From Owenia fusiformis (Eukaryota; Annelida; Polychaeta; Sabellida; Oweniidae): 64,000 nt of DNA. The stretch spans positions 32,170,166-32,234,165 of the forward strand of contig CAIIXF020000011.1 in the NCBI GenBank assembly GCA_903813345.2, given 5' to 3'. The translations under genes were made by a program, and so were the position numbers. Shown here one piece after another: positions 41,501 through 56,500 of this stretch; positions within the stretch are counted from its first letter, which is position 1, and the number at the start of each line of letters is the position of its first letter. The notes beneath the pieces were generated by a model. The model had not been told where the DNA came from, ran no database searches, and saw nothing but the letters and a program-made list of their open reading frames with translations.

Positions 41501-44500
41501 ATCACATGCATTTAGTAATCCCTTTATCCATGCATTGGAATAGTTAATACATAGAATATTGTACAGTAAAACCTGAGTGTATAAACACCTTACTTTGTTA
41601 AATACCTTGAAATGTGAACATTTAAATCACACTTGTAGGTGAATATAAGACTAATAATATATATTTTTATGAGTGTTTTCCTTCAACAGGTTTCTCTGTT
41701 CAATAAAGCTCTTCTCAAAAGTATGAAATTTAGGTCACTCCTTGTTGAAAATTGATTGTAACATTTTCTAACTTTTGAGAGTTGTTATATGGCCGTAAAC
41801 GTAACGGCAGCAGGGATATACATTTACTTCCTATAAATAACTTAAGGGTGGTTAAAAACCAACAAATACATATTTCCATGGTGATGAAAATACTAATACA
41901 GAGTGACCCAAAATAATATTGGATCACTATGTCAGAAACATCCATGCAGAAAATTAACAGAACAATTGATTTCTTTTTATAATAAATAAATCTCAAAAAT
42001 TACAAGAAATATAAATACATGTAAATCCAAAAATCAGTTCAATTATATTATGCATGGGTGAATTAAGTATAATATTTTCAATAAAGTGAAACAATTTTTA
42101 GTTTAAGGAAGGATCTTATAAGAAAGATACCATATATTCCCATATAACTTACCAGAACAAAAAGTCACCAGTCAAGAAAGAAAGGGGAATATAAACTTAA
42201 CTTTAAATAACATTAAATAGGAACAGTAAAATAATACAAACAGTTTCTCAAAAATAAAAACAATTTAAGTAAGCATCAATGACCATGTATAATGGAAATG
42301 TTTTTATCATTGATTCACATTCATAGAATAGGCTTTGTGATTTAACTCAAATCCCCTTTTGAAAAAAATCTTTCAAAAATAGTTTTATCTTAATTTCCCT
42401 TGATAAAGTAATTTCCTGACCATTCAACACTGCTACCCACCTAGTTACACAGACGTATCGTCAGTGTATCATGGCTGAACTACCTCCGGGATTTGAATTT
42501 GGTAAGATATTTTTATTTCTCGATTTACATCTACTTATAAGTCATGATGTGGATTATAATTTGGCTCGAAGTTATGGGAGATAGTCTAGTTTGAGAATGT
42601 GTCGATAGTTTTAGGTTTGGTATGTTAACGAAGACGCATTTCACATATTTAGTCCCTCGCTTTTGTTTCACTGACGATCGGCATTAATATTGTCAATATT
42701 ACACTGATATTGGTCGTTCGTCAGTGTAACAAAAGCGAGGGACTAAATACGTGAATTGTGTCTTCGTTAACATATAAAACCTAAAACCATCGACACATTC
42801 TCAAACTAGACTATCTTCCTTAACTTCGAGCCAAATTATTATCCACAACGTGACTTATAAGTAGGTGTAAATCGGGAAATAAAAAAATCTTACCGAAACC
42901 TAGTCCCGGAAGTAGTTCCGCCATGATACACTGACGGTACGTCTGTGTAACTAGGTAGGTAGCAGTGATTCAAGGCCTTTGTTAATTCACAAAGTCTAAG
43001 CCAGTGTAATAGTACCTGAACTGAGTAAAACATGGGTCAGTTACAAATAGGTAGCACAACATGTGTAAAGGTGAGGTTGGAGTGCCAATCTGGCTTAAAA
43101 GAATAGCACAGGAATATCCAAATTTTCTTTTATAAATCTTAAATGATAATAAATGACATCATAAGGTAGTAGCTAAAAAGTGCAAAAGAAAGGGAGATGG
43201 ACAATTTTAGTGAACGCTCCTGGTCTTTGATCCCCGTTCTCCATGTGTGTTTCTATAGTAACGGACCTTTGCTTCAATTAGTCCAGGTACACCAGATAAC
43301 ATGCATTATATATGTCACAATATAGGGGAAATATACATCAAATAAATATTAACATCACATCCTATTTTCCATTTAAACATGACAATTATGATATATATGC
43401 ATTCATATAAAACAATATTCATTCAGGGGGCATTCTTGGGTACGTTTATATTACTTAATTCTGTGATTCCTAAAATCAAAACATTCTATTCATGTCATCC
43501 AAATTGGTCTTCAAAATAGAGCCAATGTTTTGAATATAAATAGATAAACAATATACATACTTAAATTGTGTTAATTAAATTCATAAATCTGTAATTTAAA
43601 CAAGGGAAATTTAAAATTGTGTGAATCATAGACCTTTTTGCAGACCATTTTGGACTTACATAGGAACATGTCAGGAAGGAGCCTGAAGGCATGCAGATAT
43701 ACAATAAAGAATTTGATAATAGAGGTGTGAGTCACTGATTTTTTTTCATGGGGGTAAAGCAGACCCGATGATGCAATGAGCATGCTCGGCAGTATCATGA
43801 CTGTGTAACGGGGCTTAAAGTATAAGTGAGCTCGGCGGTAGGTTCAAACAACGCGGATCCTCAAAGCATGTGCTCATGGTATCATCGTGGCTTAACACCC
43901 GTGTTTTTGGTAATACACAATTCAATCCAAATTGAATATTAGTTGGGAAATTATGTAACTCAATGACTTTTGTATATATCTGATGCTCATTACACTATGA
44001 GTATTGTTGGTCCATATGGTAGTTATTTAACCAAACCAATAGAAAACTAAAATGTTGAGTAATTTTTGTGGCTGTGAGTCAGACTGAATGATACAGCATT
44101 AAAGGCTACATCAAGATATCTCAAAAAAATAAGTTTTTTGGTATTCATGTAAACATTATTTGAATTCATAAATCAGTTATGGTTGGTTTTAGACAAAAAA
44201 TTTTGAGGAATATGAATACCTCCCTCAGGATAAATCCAATATCCAGAGCCTCCAATGACATAAATTTCATATTTACTCTATATCAGGGTCCGATGCTTGG
44301 ATATATTTAATTTGAAATAGCCTCTAATTTTGTATTCAAACATGCAACTTAACTACTATCCAATAATCCAACCAATCCACAATAAGTCAACAATCAAAAA
44401 TCTCAAAAGAAACTTCGGGGTAAATATAAAATATAATCCACTTAACACAACAAATCTTTTTTTATTGTTAATCTCAGAATGCATTTTCACAGTAATTATG

Positions 44501-47500
44501 CCTTTTACATTACCTTACGATCCTCAACTTCCAATTCCAAGCCCTCATCATGAAGGTTAGCTTGAAAGGTTTCTCTCCTTTCCCTTTTCTTATCTTCACT
44601 GTTTCCAGAGCCCTCTTTATATGCGATGACGTAATCAATTTTCCGCTTTCCATCTCGGAAATACAGCTGAGAGTTTTCATCCTACAAGAAACAAAGAAAA
44701 TATTATGTACCATAATGCAACATATTTAGCAGATGGGTTATTGTAGGTTACCCACAATGCACTAGTATAAACACAAGCAGTGCACTGGTCAGTCACGCAT
44801 GCATTTTATGTCATCATTAATGTTTTTTAAACCACAACTTTCAAACAGCCCATAATCCTTTGTGCAAAAACATCAAATCAAACTCAATATTGCTTCCTAT
44901 GAAAGAGGGCCATTAATGGCAGCCAATTCTATCAAGGATTATAGGAAATTACCACTTGGGAATTAGATAATCACAAAAATATATACATGTGTCACATATA
45001 GTGTTTTAATATGCAGTACAGTAAAACCTCTATATGCAAGTAGTTCAGTGCATTAATGGTGAGCTTGTATATATCATAAAGAAAATTCATGCATCTGACA
45101 AGTAGCAATGAATTGACACAAATTAACATGCAAAACAGTGATTAACTTTGGAAGTATCCTATGATAACCAAAATATAGTATTATTTTATCATAGAGGTGA
45201 AGATCATTTGGTCGAACAGCAAGTGAATGTTCCTAACTTTGTAATAAAAGATCTTTACTCTCAAAGTTAGAATAAAAATCTGTCAAGTAGAACACGTCAA
45301 AAGTAGAACACTTTTAAGGTGCACCAAAGGTGTTCCACTTTTTACGCAGGTTGTACTATACTACACTGACACCCTAGTAGTAAATGAAACCCTCTATACC
45401 AAGGAATTCTAGTTCATAAAGTTAGTACAAGGGTACCCTTGACTGAATTCCCATTTGTTAGTTGAATACTACATAAGTAAGGTATCATTAGTTGATCCAT
45501 ATTTAGAGTACCATTAATAATGGCACTATTAGCTATGGTACCATTGGTACCATTATTATTATTATTATAGTATTTAGATCTGGTGTTAACAAGTCTTTAG
45601 ATGATGGTCATTAGAAAAAGCTTGGTTTAAGGAAGTCTATATGAATTAAATGTAGAGTACTGAATTACAGTACAAGATGTTATATACCATTGTTAGAAAA
45701 GTATATGTCATTCTTGCCATGCTTATTTCACTCCAAATTTGAAAAAAACATCTCCCATTTAGAGTGTATGTATCAACAACAAGTACATTCATTCATTCCT
45801 TGAAGATTCCACCTGATTGTTTCTTATTTTTGGATAGTTAAGCATGGCCATATCATGCATGACATATAACCCAAAGCAATAAGAATTGTTATTTTCCATA
45901 GAGGTACAGATAAAGTGTATATAGTATCTATAAGAGATGTAATGATAGTCCTGTATATAGTCCACAAACCTTCTTGTTATACCATCCCTGTGTATTGATC
46001 AAGTTGACATCACCCGTGCTTTGCTAAAATAAAGTCTCATCTGGATTAGGATTGACTAAGTATCTGAATGAAGTCAGGCTTATCTAGGTCTGAATTTGTC
46101 TAGGTTTCTAAATCAACCTAGGTCTAACTTTGGTCTGACATACTTAGGTCTGAATTTGTCTAGGTTTCTAAATCAACCTAGGTCTAACTTTGGTCTGACA
46201 TACTTAGGTCTGAATTTGTCTAGGTTTCTAAATCAACCTAGGTCTAACTTTGGTCTGACATACTTAGGTCTGAATTTGTCTAGGTTTCTAAATCAACCTA
46301 GGTCTAACTTTGGTCTGACATACTTAGGTCTGAATTTGTCTAGGTTTCTAAATCAACCTAGGTCTAACTTTGGTCTGACATACTTAGGTCTGAATTTGTC
46401 TAGGTTTCTAAATCAACCTAGGTCTAACTTTGGTCTGACATACTTAGGTCTGAATTTGTCTAGGTTTCTAAATCAACCTAGGTCTAACTTTGGTCTGACA
46501 TACTTAGGTCTGAATTTGTCTAGGTTTCTAAATCAACCTAGGTCTAACTTTGGTCTGACATACTTAGGTCTGAATTTGTCTAGGTTTCTAAATCAACCTA
46601 GGTCTAACTTTGGTCTGACATACTTAGGTCTGAATTTGTCTAGGTTTCTAAATCAACCTAGGTCTAACTTTGGTCTGACATACTTAGGTCTGAATTTGTC
46701 TAGGTTTCTAAATCAACCTAGGTCTAACTTTGGTCTGACATACTTAGGTCTGAATTTGTCTAGGTTTCTAAATCAACCTAGGTCTAACTTTGGTCTGACA
46801 TACTTAGGTCTGAATTTGTCTAGGTTTCTAAATCAACCTAGGTCTAACTTTGGTCTGACATACTTAGGTCTGAATTTGTCTAGGTTTCTAAATCAACCTA
46901 GATCTACTTTTGGTCTGACATACTTAGGTCTGAATTTTTCTAGGTTTCTAAATCAATCTAGGTCTAACTTTGGTCTATGATTCAATCAAGGTCTAGTGTT
47001 TGTCCAAATCTCTAAATCAACATGATTGTTTTTAAATTTGTCTTTGTGCCTCATTCAATCTAGGTGGAGATATCTCTGTCTGTCTATTAATCTATCAATG
47101 TTTGAATTCTTCCTGGTCTATGAATCAATCAATTAAAGTCTGAATTTGTCTGATATGTGGTAGTTGTATATTATAGTTGTATATTATAGCTCTGGAATAT
47201 AGTGAAGTGTTGTATGTGCACACTGAAATGATCAATAATAGTGTGCATCCCTGAAAATGCTGTGCATTGCTGAAAATTTGGTACTGCCCTGAAGTACTGT
47301 GTATCCCTAAAAATACTGTGCTTCCAAGACAATACTGTGCTCTCTGAAAATGCTGTGTATTGCTGAAAATAGCCTGCTTCCCTGGAAATACTGTGCCTCC
47401 AAAACAATACTGTGCTCTTCAAAAATGCTGTGCTTTTTTATAATTCTAGCAAATGCTGTGCAAAACAGTAAATGCTACAAAAAATATATAGAGATGAAAA

Positions 47501-50500
47501 CATATATAGAGATATATACATATAATGTTGAGTACATGTACAAATAATGGTAATCCTGTTAATAATAAAACATACAAAAAAAACAACTGCACATCAAAAG
47601 AAGTTGTTAATATACACATCCACATTCAACCTCAAACCCTCATCATAAGAACAACAAATATGGAACAATCTAACACACTAAAAGGCCCAATTGTCCCATC
47701 TGATATTGTTTTTATTATATCACTGTCATATTCCCAACTCTCTTATTGGTCTATATCATACATGTGACAAAAAATTAAATGACATATTCACATAATATTG
47801 TGTTAAACACATACCTATTGTTTAAAAGAACATATATTGACGAGTTCTATTCATTCTTGTCCTTAGTATGAGACATTCCCAACAAAAGAGTGGTGAATAT
47901 AGCAGTGAATAATAAAACAAATATTTTATTCTATTTTCTGTATTGCTACGAAGATGATCAATCTCGTACCAATACAAGGTTTAAATACATGTAGATTGTA
48001 TTTCATTCATGAAATAAAAGTGTCTACATTGAATTAATGGTTTAAGAATAAGTCAGAATATTTCCTCGGGATTATCTCCTAAGTAAAATGTGTTGGCCTA
48101 AGATCACACAATAAAAACATTACTGAATGATTTGAAGTGCAATCCAGGATATATTGTGCTCTCAATGTTCTTCTTGATAGACTTTGTCCCGTGCCAATAC
48201 AGAATTTCTCGAGCACAACATATCCTGTATTGCAGTATTATATTAGTTATTGACCAACCAGGATGCTAATTTAGAATTTATTTTGATTCAATTGATATTT
48301 TTTACAATAACTTGTTATTGGAACATGGAAGAATAACTGAATTGAACAAATTTTCCTCGAATGAAAACTCCATTTTATAACTTGGAAATCCATAATAAAT
48401 TGATAATGCTTTCATATACAAGATCTAAGTAGCTTTCAGTTAACTTAAAGAAAACCTAATATGTATAAAGATAGAGCATACAACACACTGATGAGCCTAA
48501 GTGAGTTTTCATCACTACTGTACCTTTCCATATGTTCTGAAGTATGATGGATTTTCAGAATATTCAGAGACAGTATGGATTGATAGATGTGAATCAGTGT
48601 CAAATCCCTGTAATGTGCAAATACAATGAAAGTAAACATATGAAATCAGATATGGTAAAATGATTTGTGATGTGAGCGTAACATAATTGTATTGTGAAAC
48701 AAATGCATGTGCTACATAAACTGTCATTTTGATATTGTTCATTTCACTGATGGGTTTAACGGTATGGCTTGTCACAAAGATCTGATTTTACCATCAATTA
48801 TACCATTTCACCATCATTTGGAGTTAATGCAGATTACCAAATTCAAATATTTAAGTTAATGACTTTAACCTTTAGCGTGCTGCCGGCGGACTCGTCCGCC
48901 GAGACTAAAATGTCTCTCACAACTGCCGGCGGACCCGTACGCCCGATTTCAAACTTTTAAAAACTTTACTTTTTCGCGCCATTCGTATTGTCCAATTAGA
49001 TTGCCCGATTTATTCAGTGCCTAACATGACTTCCTGTTGACCTAGAAATGGCGATATTTCGAAAAATAATTCTCAATTCAACAATTTAAACAGTGTTTTA
49101 GTCGTTTTTAGTGAACGAATCATACAAAATGGTGGACAAATACGATCACAACGAAAATGTGGAGGAAATAGATTACGATTTCGAGCTCTTTAGGCTCTTG
49201 GAAGCCGATAACGGTCATCGAAAATAGAAACTAGAATATTTTCTGAATTGAAAAATTGAACATTCGATCGCTGCAAATTCAGATTTGGATTCTGACCAGA
49301 CGAAGAGGCGGAGCGGCGGATTCCGGAGGAGTATTCATGGTATATTTATGCCCAGTCGTGTTAATGTACGAAAAAATTCATGAGAACATTTTTTTCATGA
49401 GCCAGGCCACTGTATCTTCCCTTTGTGAAAATTTTATCCAGATTCATTCAGTAGTTATTGAGATATTAATTATTTAGTCCAGGCATATCATTTTTTGCAC
49501 TCTTTGAAAAATAAGCCAGTTGCGTGGGATATATTTGCTGAAATAAGGCAGCATGGTAAAGGTTAAAAACATATGAAAATTGAATAAGTGAATTAAATAT
49601 AAGACACATGTTTTTCACGTTCTCTTACTCTTTTTTAAACCTGAACAATTAGTATTCAAAAATTAAAATCATTTTCACAGTTTAACATGGCGGATTTGTA
49701 TTTCAGACAAATAACTTCATGTATATATAAGATCAAGCCGATCTTCAATTTCAAAATATTTCAATTATTTCAAAGCAACATTACATAATGACATTATTGC
49801 CGATAGTTTTTGTTAAATCTGATTATGCACTGGGAAAATGTTGCTCAAAATTTGATAAAAATACAAAGTGTACAACATTCTAATCTAGGATATTCCTGAC
49901 TTTCCTTTCCATCTGTTTTTCTACTTGCAAGAAAATATGCGAACATCAGAATAAACTGGAAATGACCATATAATGATAATGAAGAATATGTAGAATGTGC
50001 AAGAACTCAAAATACTTTACAGTAAATGCAGTGAGGCTGAAAAAACTCATCTATTCATTTCATAAGCATTTAATAATCACATCTTAAAAAACATTGTAAG
50101 AATAGAAAACAAACAATCTGTCAGACTTACTATTTTCTTATTGTCTCCATTCTCTACTGAAACCTCTTCGAGACCACCCTTATCTGAAAATAATAAAAGT
50201 ATAAATTCAACCGAATTACTGATTTGTTTGTTCTCATTCAAATCTTCACATTTAATACTGTATATATTTTCAATTTCAGAAAGAATGTATATTAATGTTA
50301 TTTGTCTGTTTGAGTAAATGTTACCTAATTCACTAAGGGGAGGCATCAAAAGTTCAATGTCTGATAAGAAACTAAATAAATCTAGTTTTGAGTTGGACCC
50401 CCCCCCTCCCCCTCAAAACTAAATACAATGAAAGTTGATCGCGGACTTTTCACATGTTTTAGCGACTCAATTTAGACTTTCATGGGGCCAGTACTATAAC

Positions 50501-53500
50501 TTATTTATGATTCTTAAAACATGTGCCAACAACAATAGGCATAATATTCCATGTTGCATGCATCTTGGTGAGGAAGGCATCTGGTAAAGTCTTTATTTTT
50601 AAACCATTCCAAGGCATTTCGAGTCTAAATTGCGAAAAATTTAAATGTTGAAATTTGTCGGATAGCAAACTGAAATAGCTTTGACCCCCTCCCCCAAACT
50701 AGATTTATTTAGTTTTCTATCAGACATTGATCTTTTGATGCCTCCCCTAACAATGGAAAATGTTCAAACATTCTTTGACATGATGGTCACTACAATACTG
50801 TATATATTTTCACATTCTGAAGGAATATATATTAATGTTATTTGTCTGTTTGAGTAAATGTTACCTAATTCACTAACAATGGAAAATGTTCTAACATTAT
50901 TTGACATGGAAAATGTACAAACATTCTTTGACATGGAAAATGTTCAAACATTCTTTGACAAGATGGTCACTGGGCAAATCACATTCGGCAAATAAAAATG
51001 CAATATAATATATTTACAAGTATAGATCTGAATTCAATTTTGTTGTTTCTGAATATGAATTTCCTTATACCATTCCAACCCTAAGGAAAGGAGAATTTTT
51101 GAAGCTGTGCCTTAAACTGGGTGTTTATTAACACTTGCTCAAGAAAAACAACTTAAACAAAATGAGTATCTTATAAAAAAAAAGTAAACACCAACAAAAT
51201 AAAGAAACCAAAAGAATATAATATAACACTTCAATGAAATACTAAATAAAACATCCACACATCTACTAATGTAAAATACAAAGTAGAAGTAAATGCAACA
51301 AAAAATAAATAAAATAAATAAATAGAAAGCAACAATGTGCAATGAAGTACACATTCATATACTGTATCTAATGTATGTTACGAACCTAACAAAAATGCAC
51401 ATATACATGTTAAAGCCAATCTTGTTAAAGTAACTGCAATATCAACCAAAACCCATTTCAAGATAAGAATTTTGTCTCTTATTAAACCATAGCAAATTGT
51501 AATGATGATTCAATAATTCTTCAAATCATTTTTACTTCATCCAATATCCAGTCACCACATAACATAATTTGAAGAAAAAAACACAACATAAACATTAAAA
51601 ACAATGAAAACCAATCCCACAACACAAATCACCAAGAAGGACATTGAAGCACATTGAAGCACCTTGATAGCCTAGTAAGGCTGCACCTTGGTCTGCTGGT
51701 ACTGGACTAGGGCCTGGGGAAATACCTAAAATGGAGCAGAGTATTAAGTGTACCATGAGCAGATACAAATCACAAAGTGTTCATCAACACTGGATACATC
51801 ATCAGAGGTCTCTTTCCATGGATTCTCGGCTAAGCAATGGATTTATGCCCATGGTCCAACCATATCTAATTATCCAGATAATAAAAATAAAGTGTTTGTG
51901 TCACCTATATTGTGGATGTCATAGTCATTTGACAGAAACACTAAATAATGATGGGCTTTCCAGGTGAATTAGCATCCAACAGTTTCCTAGATGCAATTTT
52001 ATAACACAGATATTGAAAATGAAATGGTTGCTGAATGGGTTGAGTATCTTACTTATGCAATTTAGTTTTGTGGGAGTGTGTATTGGACTATAAAGCAGTG
52101 GGCCATTTGCCATATAGATATATAGATGGCAGCACATGTGTCGGTAGGGCCAGAATACCATTGATAATACATGTATAGAGAATCCTGAATGAAAGTCCCT
52201 TTCTATTTCTTTCAAGTCATTCCATTTTGATTTATGTAGAACTCCATTGGCATGATCTTGTTGACATGTGAATAGTGATTCAACATTAAAATTCTGAACC
52301 TTAAAAGAGAAAATGAACATTTAAAGTTTTTTCAACATTGTGTCAATAGGTATTTAGCTTGCCCCCTATCAGAAAACTTGAAAATCCTAGAAATTTGAAT
52401 AAAGGTAAATAACTTTGCCAATCAAAGTTGTTTCACCAGGAAATTAGAGACAGAATTTAAATATGTGATTAAATAGAAGAAAATGTTGATACTTCCACAA
52501 GTATTGTATTTGAAGCTATTTGGCAAACCCTCTATTAGATTACGCTTTTACAGTCAAACTGACTTGTCAACTGATCTAGTATTATCTATAATGATCAAAG
52601 AAATCATGACAAATCAAAAATATGAAATTCATGATCAAATCTATTTTTAAAAAAAATATGTGTAATGTGTATTTGTTTTGGCGGTTGTATAGATGGGAAT
52701 CCTCATTGGTGAAGAGCTCCATAAATCAAGATAAGTTGAACGGTTCATACCCCAATAATGTAAGAAACATTTTCTATATATTCTATTCAGGGGTGTACTC
52801 CTACGCATATATGTACCTCTTCATGTATGATTGTTAATTAAAGATTTAGTTTTTATTAATTTGAAAATTGGTGCTATGGGGAAGAAGTGATGGTCTTTAT
52901 GAAAACATAGAATAAAGCATAGAAAATGCTGAAACTTAAAAAAAACACTTCTTTATCTATATGATTGTATGTTTCAAGTCTGTCAAAATCCAAACTGGTA
53001 ACTTCAGAACGAAGCCTACACATATACATGTACATGAATATCAAAGCCGTTTAACATTCATTCTATGCAGCAAAATGTCCCAAATCCCAGTAGTATTACA
53101 TATATGTATCAAGCATATTACCAACTTCTAGGACAGGAGGCAAAGGAGAGAGGGAGGGGTGGGGTACTAATGTCCATAGTTCTATATACAATGTCTTAAG
53201 TTTAAAAAGCCAGTGTTTGAATGATGCAGTAATATGTATTTTCTACCTGAACTATTTTGTGAATAGGAGTATATAAGCAACTTTCTATGCTAAGATGGTC
53301 TTTAGCAAGTGTGATATCATGCCAATAGAAACAGGAAATGTCAATTGATTACATCTCCTATATACTATAAAATCAAATCATGTTGAATTGATCTGAACCT
53401 TTCCAATGGTGTATCAAAGTGTAAGCATGTGATTGATGCAATGAAGAAGGATGTCTGATCCCAGATTGGGAAGCCAGGGGAGAGGATGATCTCAGACATA

Positions 53501-56500
53501 CCTGCCCCACTACGCTGCCCATCTGTATCTGGGGTATATCCATGGTTATCCACACCCTTTTCTATAGACAAGTGCATAGTCAGATAATTAAATACTTGTC
53601 TCAAAGTTTTGAATGGATTCTACAAATGATCAATTTTATTGACTGATTTTAATAATTCAAAATGGCCTTGTAACATCAACCTACCTAAACTAATAAAAAA
53701 AAAACTATGTTGAATTTTGCGGGAAACTTGAGGTGTTATATGACAGCAACTGAGAAAAATGGAGATTTCATATGTAATTGTTTAATGATTATAAGAACAG
53801 ACAGTGGTAAGGAATCAATACTATAATGGGGCTGTAAAAGCTTGCCCCTAATGTCTACCAAGGGATTAATATTAGGGGTAGTGGCCAACATATATGGTAA
53901 TTTATCATTTCCAGTCAGTGTCAAGAATCCATTCAAATATCTTATAGGTATTATGTATTTCCCTGAAGATATTTCCTTTATCTAAAACCCTTAATTCTAA
54001 AGGATACTCCAGCAAACAGTAATAATGAACATTAAATATTTATGGAACCTAATGCTAGTAAATGATCACATATAATGTGCCAATCACATGGTTATCATTC
54101 TATTTCTACATTCACTCCCGCAGTATAAAGCACCATCAGATCTTCTCAAAAGTCTATAATTTAATATTTATTGCTTTTGAGTCTGTTTTTTCAATTTCAA
54201 AAATCTTTGAACCAGGGTCAAATGTACTGGCTTCATCTTACTTGCCTCTGATTTTTAAACAAAGACAGCAATAATATGACAGCCACAATTTTCATTCATT
54301 TTGATTAAAGCCCCACTATGCTCAATTTAAAATACGCAAAGAGGGCCTTTAAGATTGGGTACTACCATAGATATCCCATGTGAAACAAAATTTATAAGAA
54401 GTGCTATTTCTCATCAAACTTCAATCATGTTTTGCTCATACAGTTCTCAAAGTGGCAGAAGTACATATATCAAGAATTATGAGCAAGAGGGGTTGATTTC
54501 CTATCCTCCCACTAGGCACAAAAGGTGGGGAAAATCTATGTGATTACAATATGTAATGAACAAAGTAATTGTCAACAAAATTTAAGCAAACTTAAAGATA
54601 AAACAAAGTAAACTCAATGGAAAATAAACATATAAAGGGTGCAACTGCTGTCATACAATTATACATACTTAAGAAAATTGCCTTATAAATTTTTTGTTGA
54701 GTGTTGCTCAGGTCAGATGTTTTAAAAGTTACAGATTCATAGAGCCTTTTAATTTCAGAATTTGAGAATTGAAATACTGAAGTGCAGTTCTAGTCTTTTA
54801 TCAAACTCTTACGCATCTCACTCCTCACTACTACCATGCATTCCTTCTATTTAAGTAGTGGAGTTGTTAATGAGAGTGAGGCTTGATGCAAGATAAATCT
54901 ACACCCTCTTAAGAGTAGGAAAGTCCATGTCAACATAACAGGACCATCCAGTGCAAATGGCCATTGAGTTCATAATATACCATTGTTAGTCAAATGCCTG
55001 TTCCTTGCATTAGTCATTTGTCTTTTCCACTCAATTTTGGTTTTGAAAACATGAAGTAGAGAGTGTCTATTGCAGGAAAATTTAAAATTGTGGTGCCATG
55101 TTCTTTATGCCTGGCAAGAGCCATAAGTTAGGTAGCCCAGTGATCAACATAGTGAGAAAGAAGCCGCTTAAATAGGAATTCAAGGTAATAGGAATGTTTT
55201 TTTACATTCTAATCAATATAGAAATACCATAATGTCAGGTAGGTTGTTCAAAGTTTTGAGAGAACCCATGACTGTTTTCTTCTGGAATCATGAACCTACC
55301 TATGGGCATGTAACCAACTGGAGGCATGGATGGGTTAACGTTTGCTTCTTCCACTGGTGTAGGGCTGTCACCAATATTTGGGTAGAGTTTCTCATCTGAA
55401 GGTGGTGGTGCATCCATCCCCTCAAATCCTGTAATATAAATAACATTTTTACTTCATATACAGAGGAACACAAAAATATGACCCTCTTATTTGAGAAAAA
55501 ATTCTAAATTATGATGGAATCAATCCTTTTGATCTAAAATGGATATTGTGATTTAGAAAACGCAACTCTAACATTTTCAATAAGGGAGAAACAGCTCCAT
55601 AGAAAGTACATGTACCCTGATGAGCAAATTATAACAAAAGCAGACAACAAAGTGCTACTGAATATAACAGTCTTTAGGATTTATGCTTATAACATAATAT
55701 TGATGATGCATTCTCTTATATTCCATATACAGTGAAACCTGTAAAGAGGAATACCTCTAGAACTGGAACCCCTCTCAGAGGAATACTTTTTAGAGTTCCA
55801 ATACCAACTGAATTAAAATGAACCTCTGCACACCTTCGAAGTACAGTGGAACACCTTTTAGAGGTACCAAAGGTGTTCCACTTAAAAAGGTTTTACTATA
55901 AATTGAATTGGGTGAAGACTTTTTATCATTTATGAAAGCCTTTTGGTTTAGAATATCTTTTTATTCCACTGCTATGCCAACCTTTTCAAAATACATAATA
56001 AAAATGTTCATTCATAAAAACTGATAATTGTCATTCAAAATCAGTTCAAATACCTTAGTAAATGCAAATGAAATGATGTTAAGTGCTTGTCCATATTTCA
56101 GACTCATTTTTACTTTGTATTGTACAGTTCAAAATGCCAAAGCTCATTGACAGCAATTCTTTGAGGTGAATATTTCCATTTTGTTTATTAACCTTTTTTA
56201 TTCAGAAACCTGTTTCTGAAACATAACTTAAATTTGAACATTTTTTCTGTCTACTTTTGAACTGTTCGTGATCCTTTCTGCATAAAACTTGAAATAATTG
56301 TCAACCAGTATTTCCAACTAGTGAATAATCTAATTGAGTTCCATATACTGGTACTAATGGAAAAGCAAGCTAGGAAACTGACATCATAGTTAATTCTAGT
56401 TGTTATATTATTGCTACTGCGAAACAGAGATGTGATGAGTATTAGAATAGCAAATTAACAAAAACCCAGAAACCCCAATAGGATTTGAACCCAGGCTGTA

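Noticed and set aside
41732-41910. Short mirrored GGTCACTC / GAGTGACC pair
   Set aside because: Only 8-9 bp with no target duplication; expected by chance in 64 kb.
43760-43880. CpG-rich patch considered as a tRNA or small RNA gene
   Set aside because: GGTTCAAAC resembles a T-arm but no acceptor stem, D-arm or anticodon arm could be formed.
46096-46980. 294-codon plus-strand frame with a perfect 20-aa repeat
   Set aside because: The frame exists because the tandem period (60 bp) is divisible by three. It has no homology, no promoter or splice context, and ends where the array ends.
51925-52320. 131-codon minus-strand frame
   Set aside because: No recognisable motif or splice context; would fall between anoctamin cassettes but does not fit their phase pattern.
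56481-56492. tRNA-like B box (minus strand GGGTTCAAATCC)
   Set aside because: No acceptable A box or cloverleaf could be laid out around it; possibly an old SINE remnant, but unsupported.
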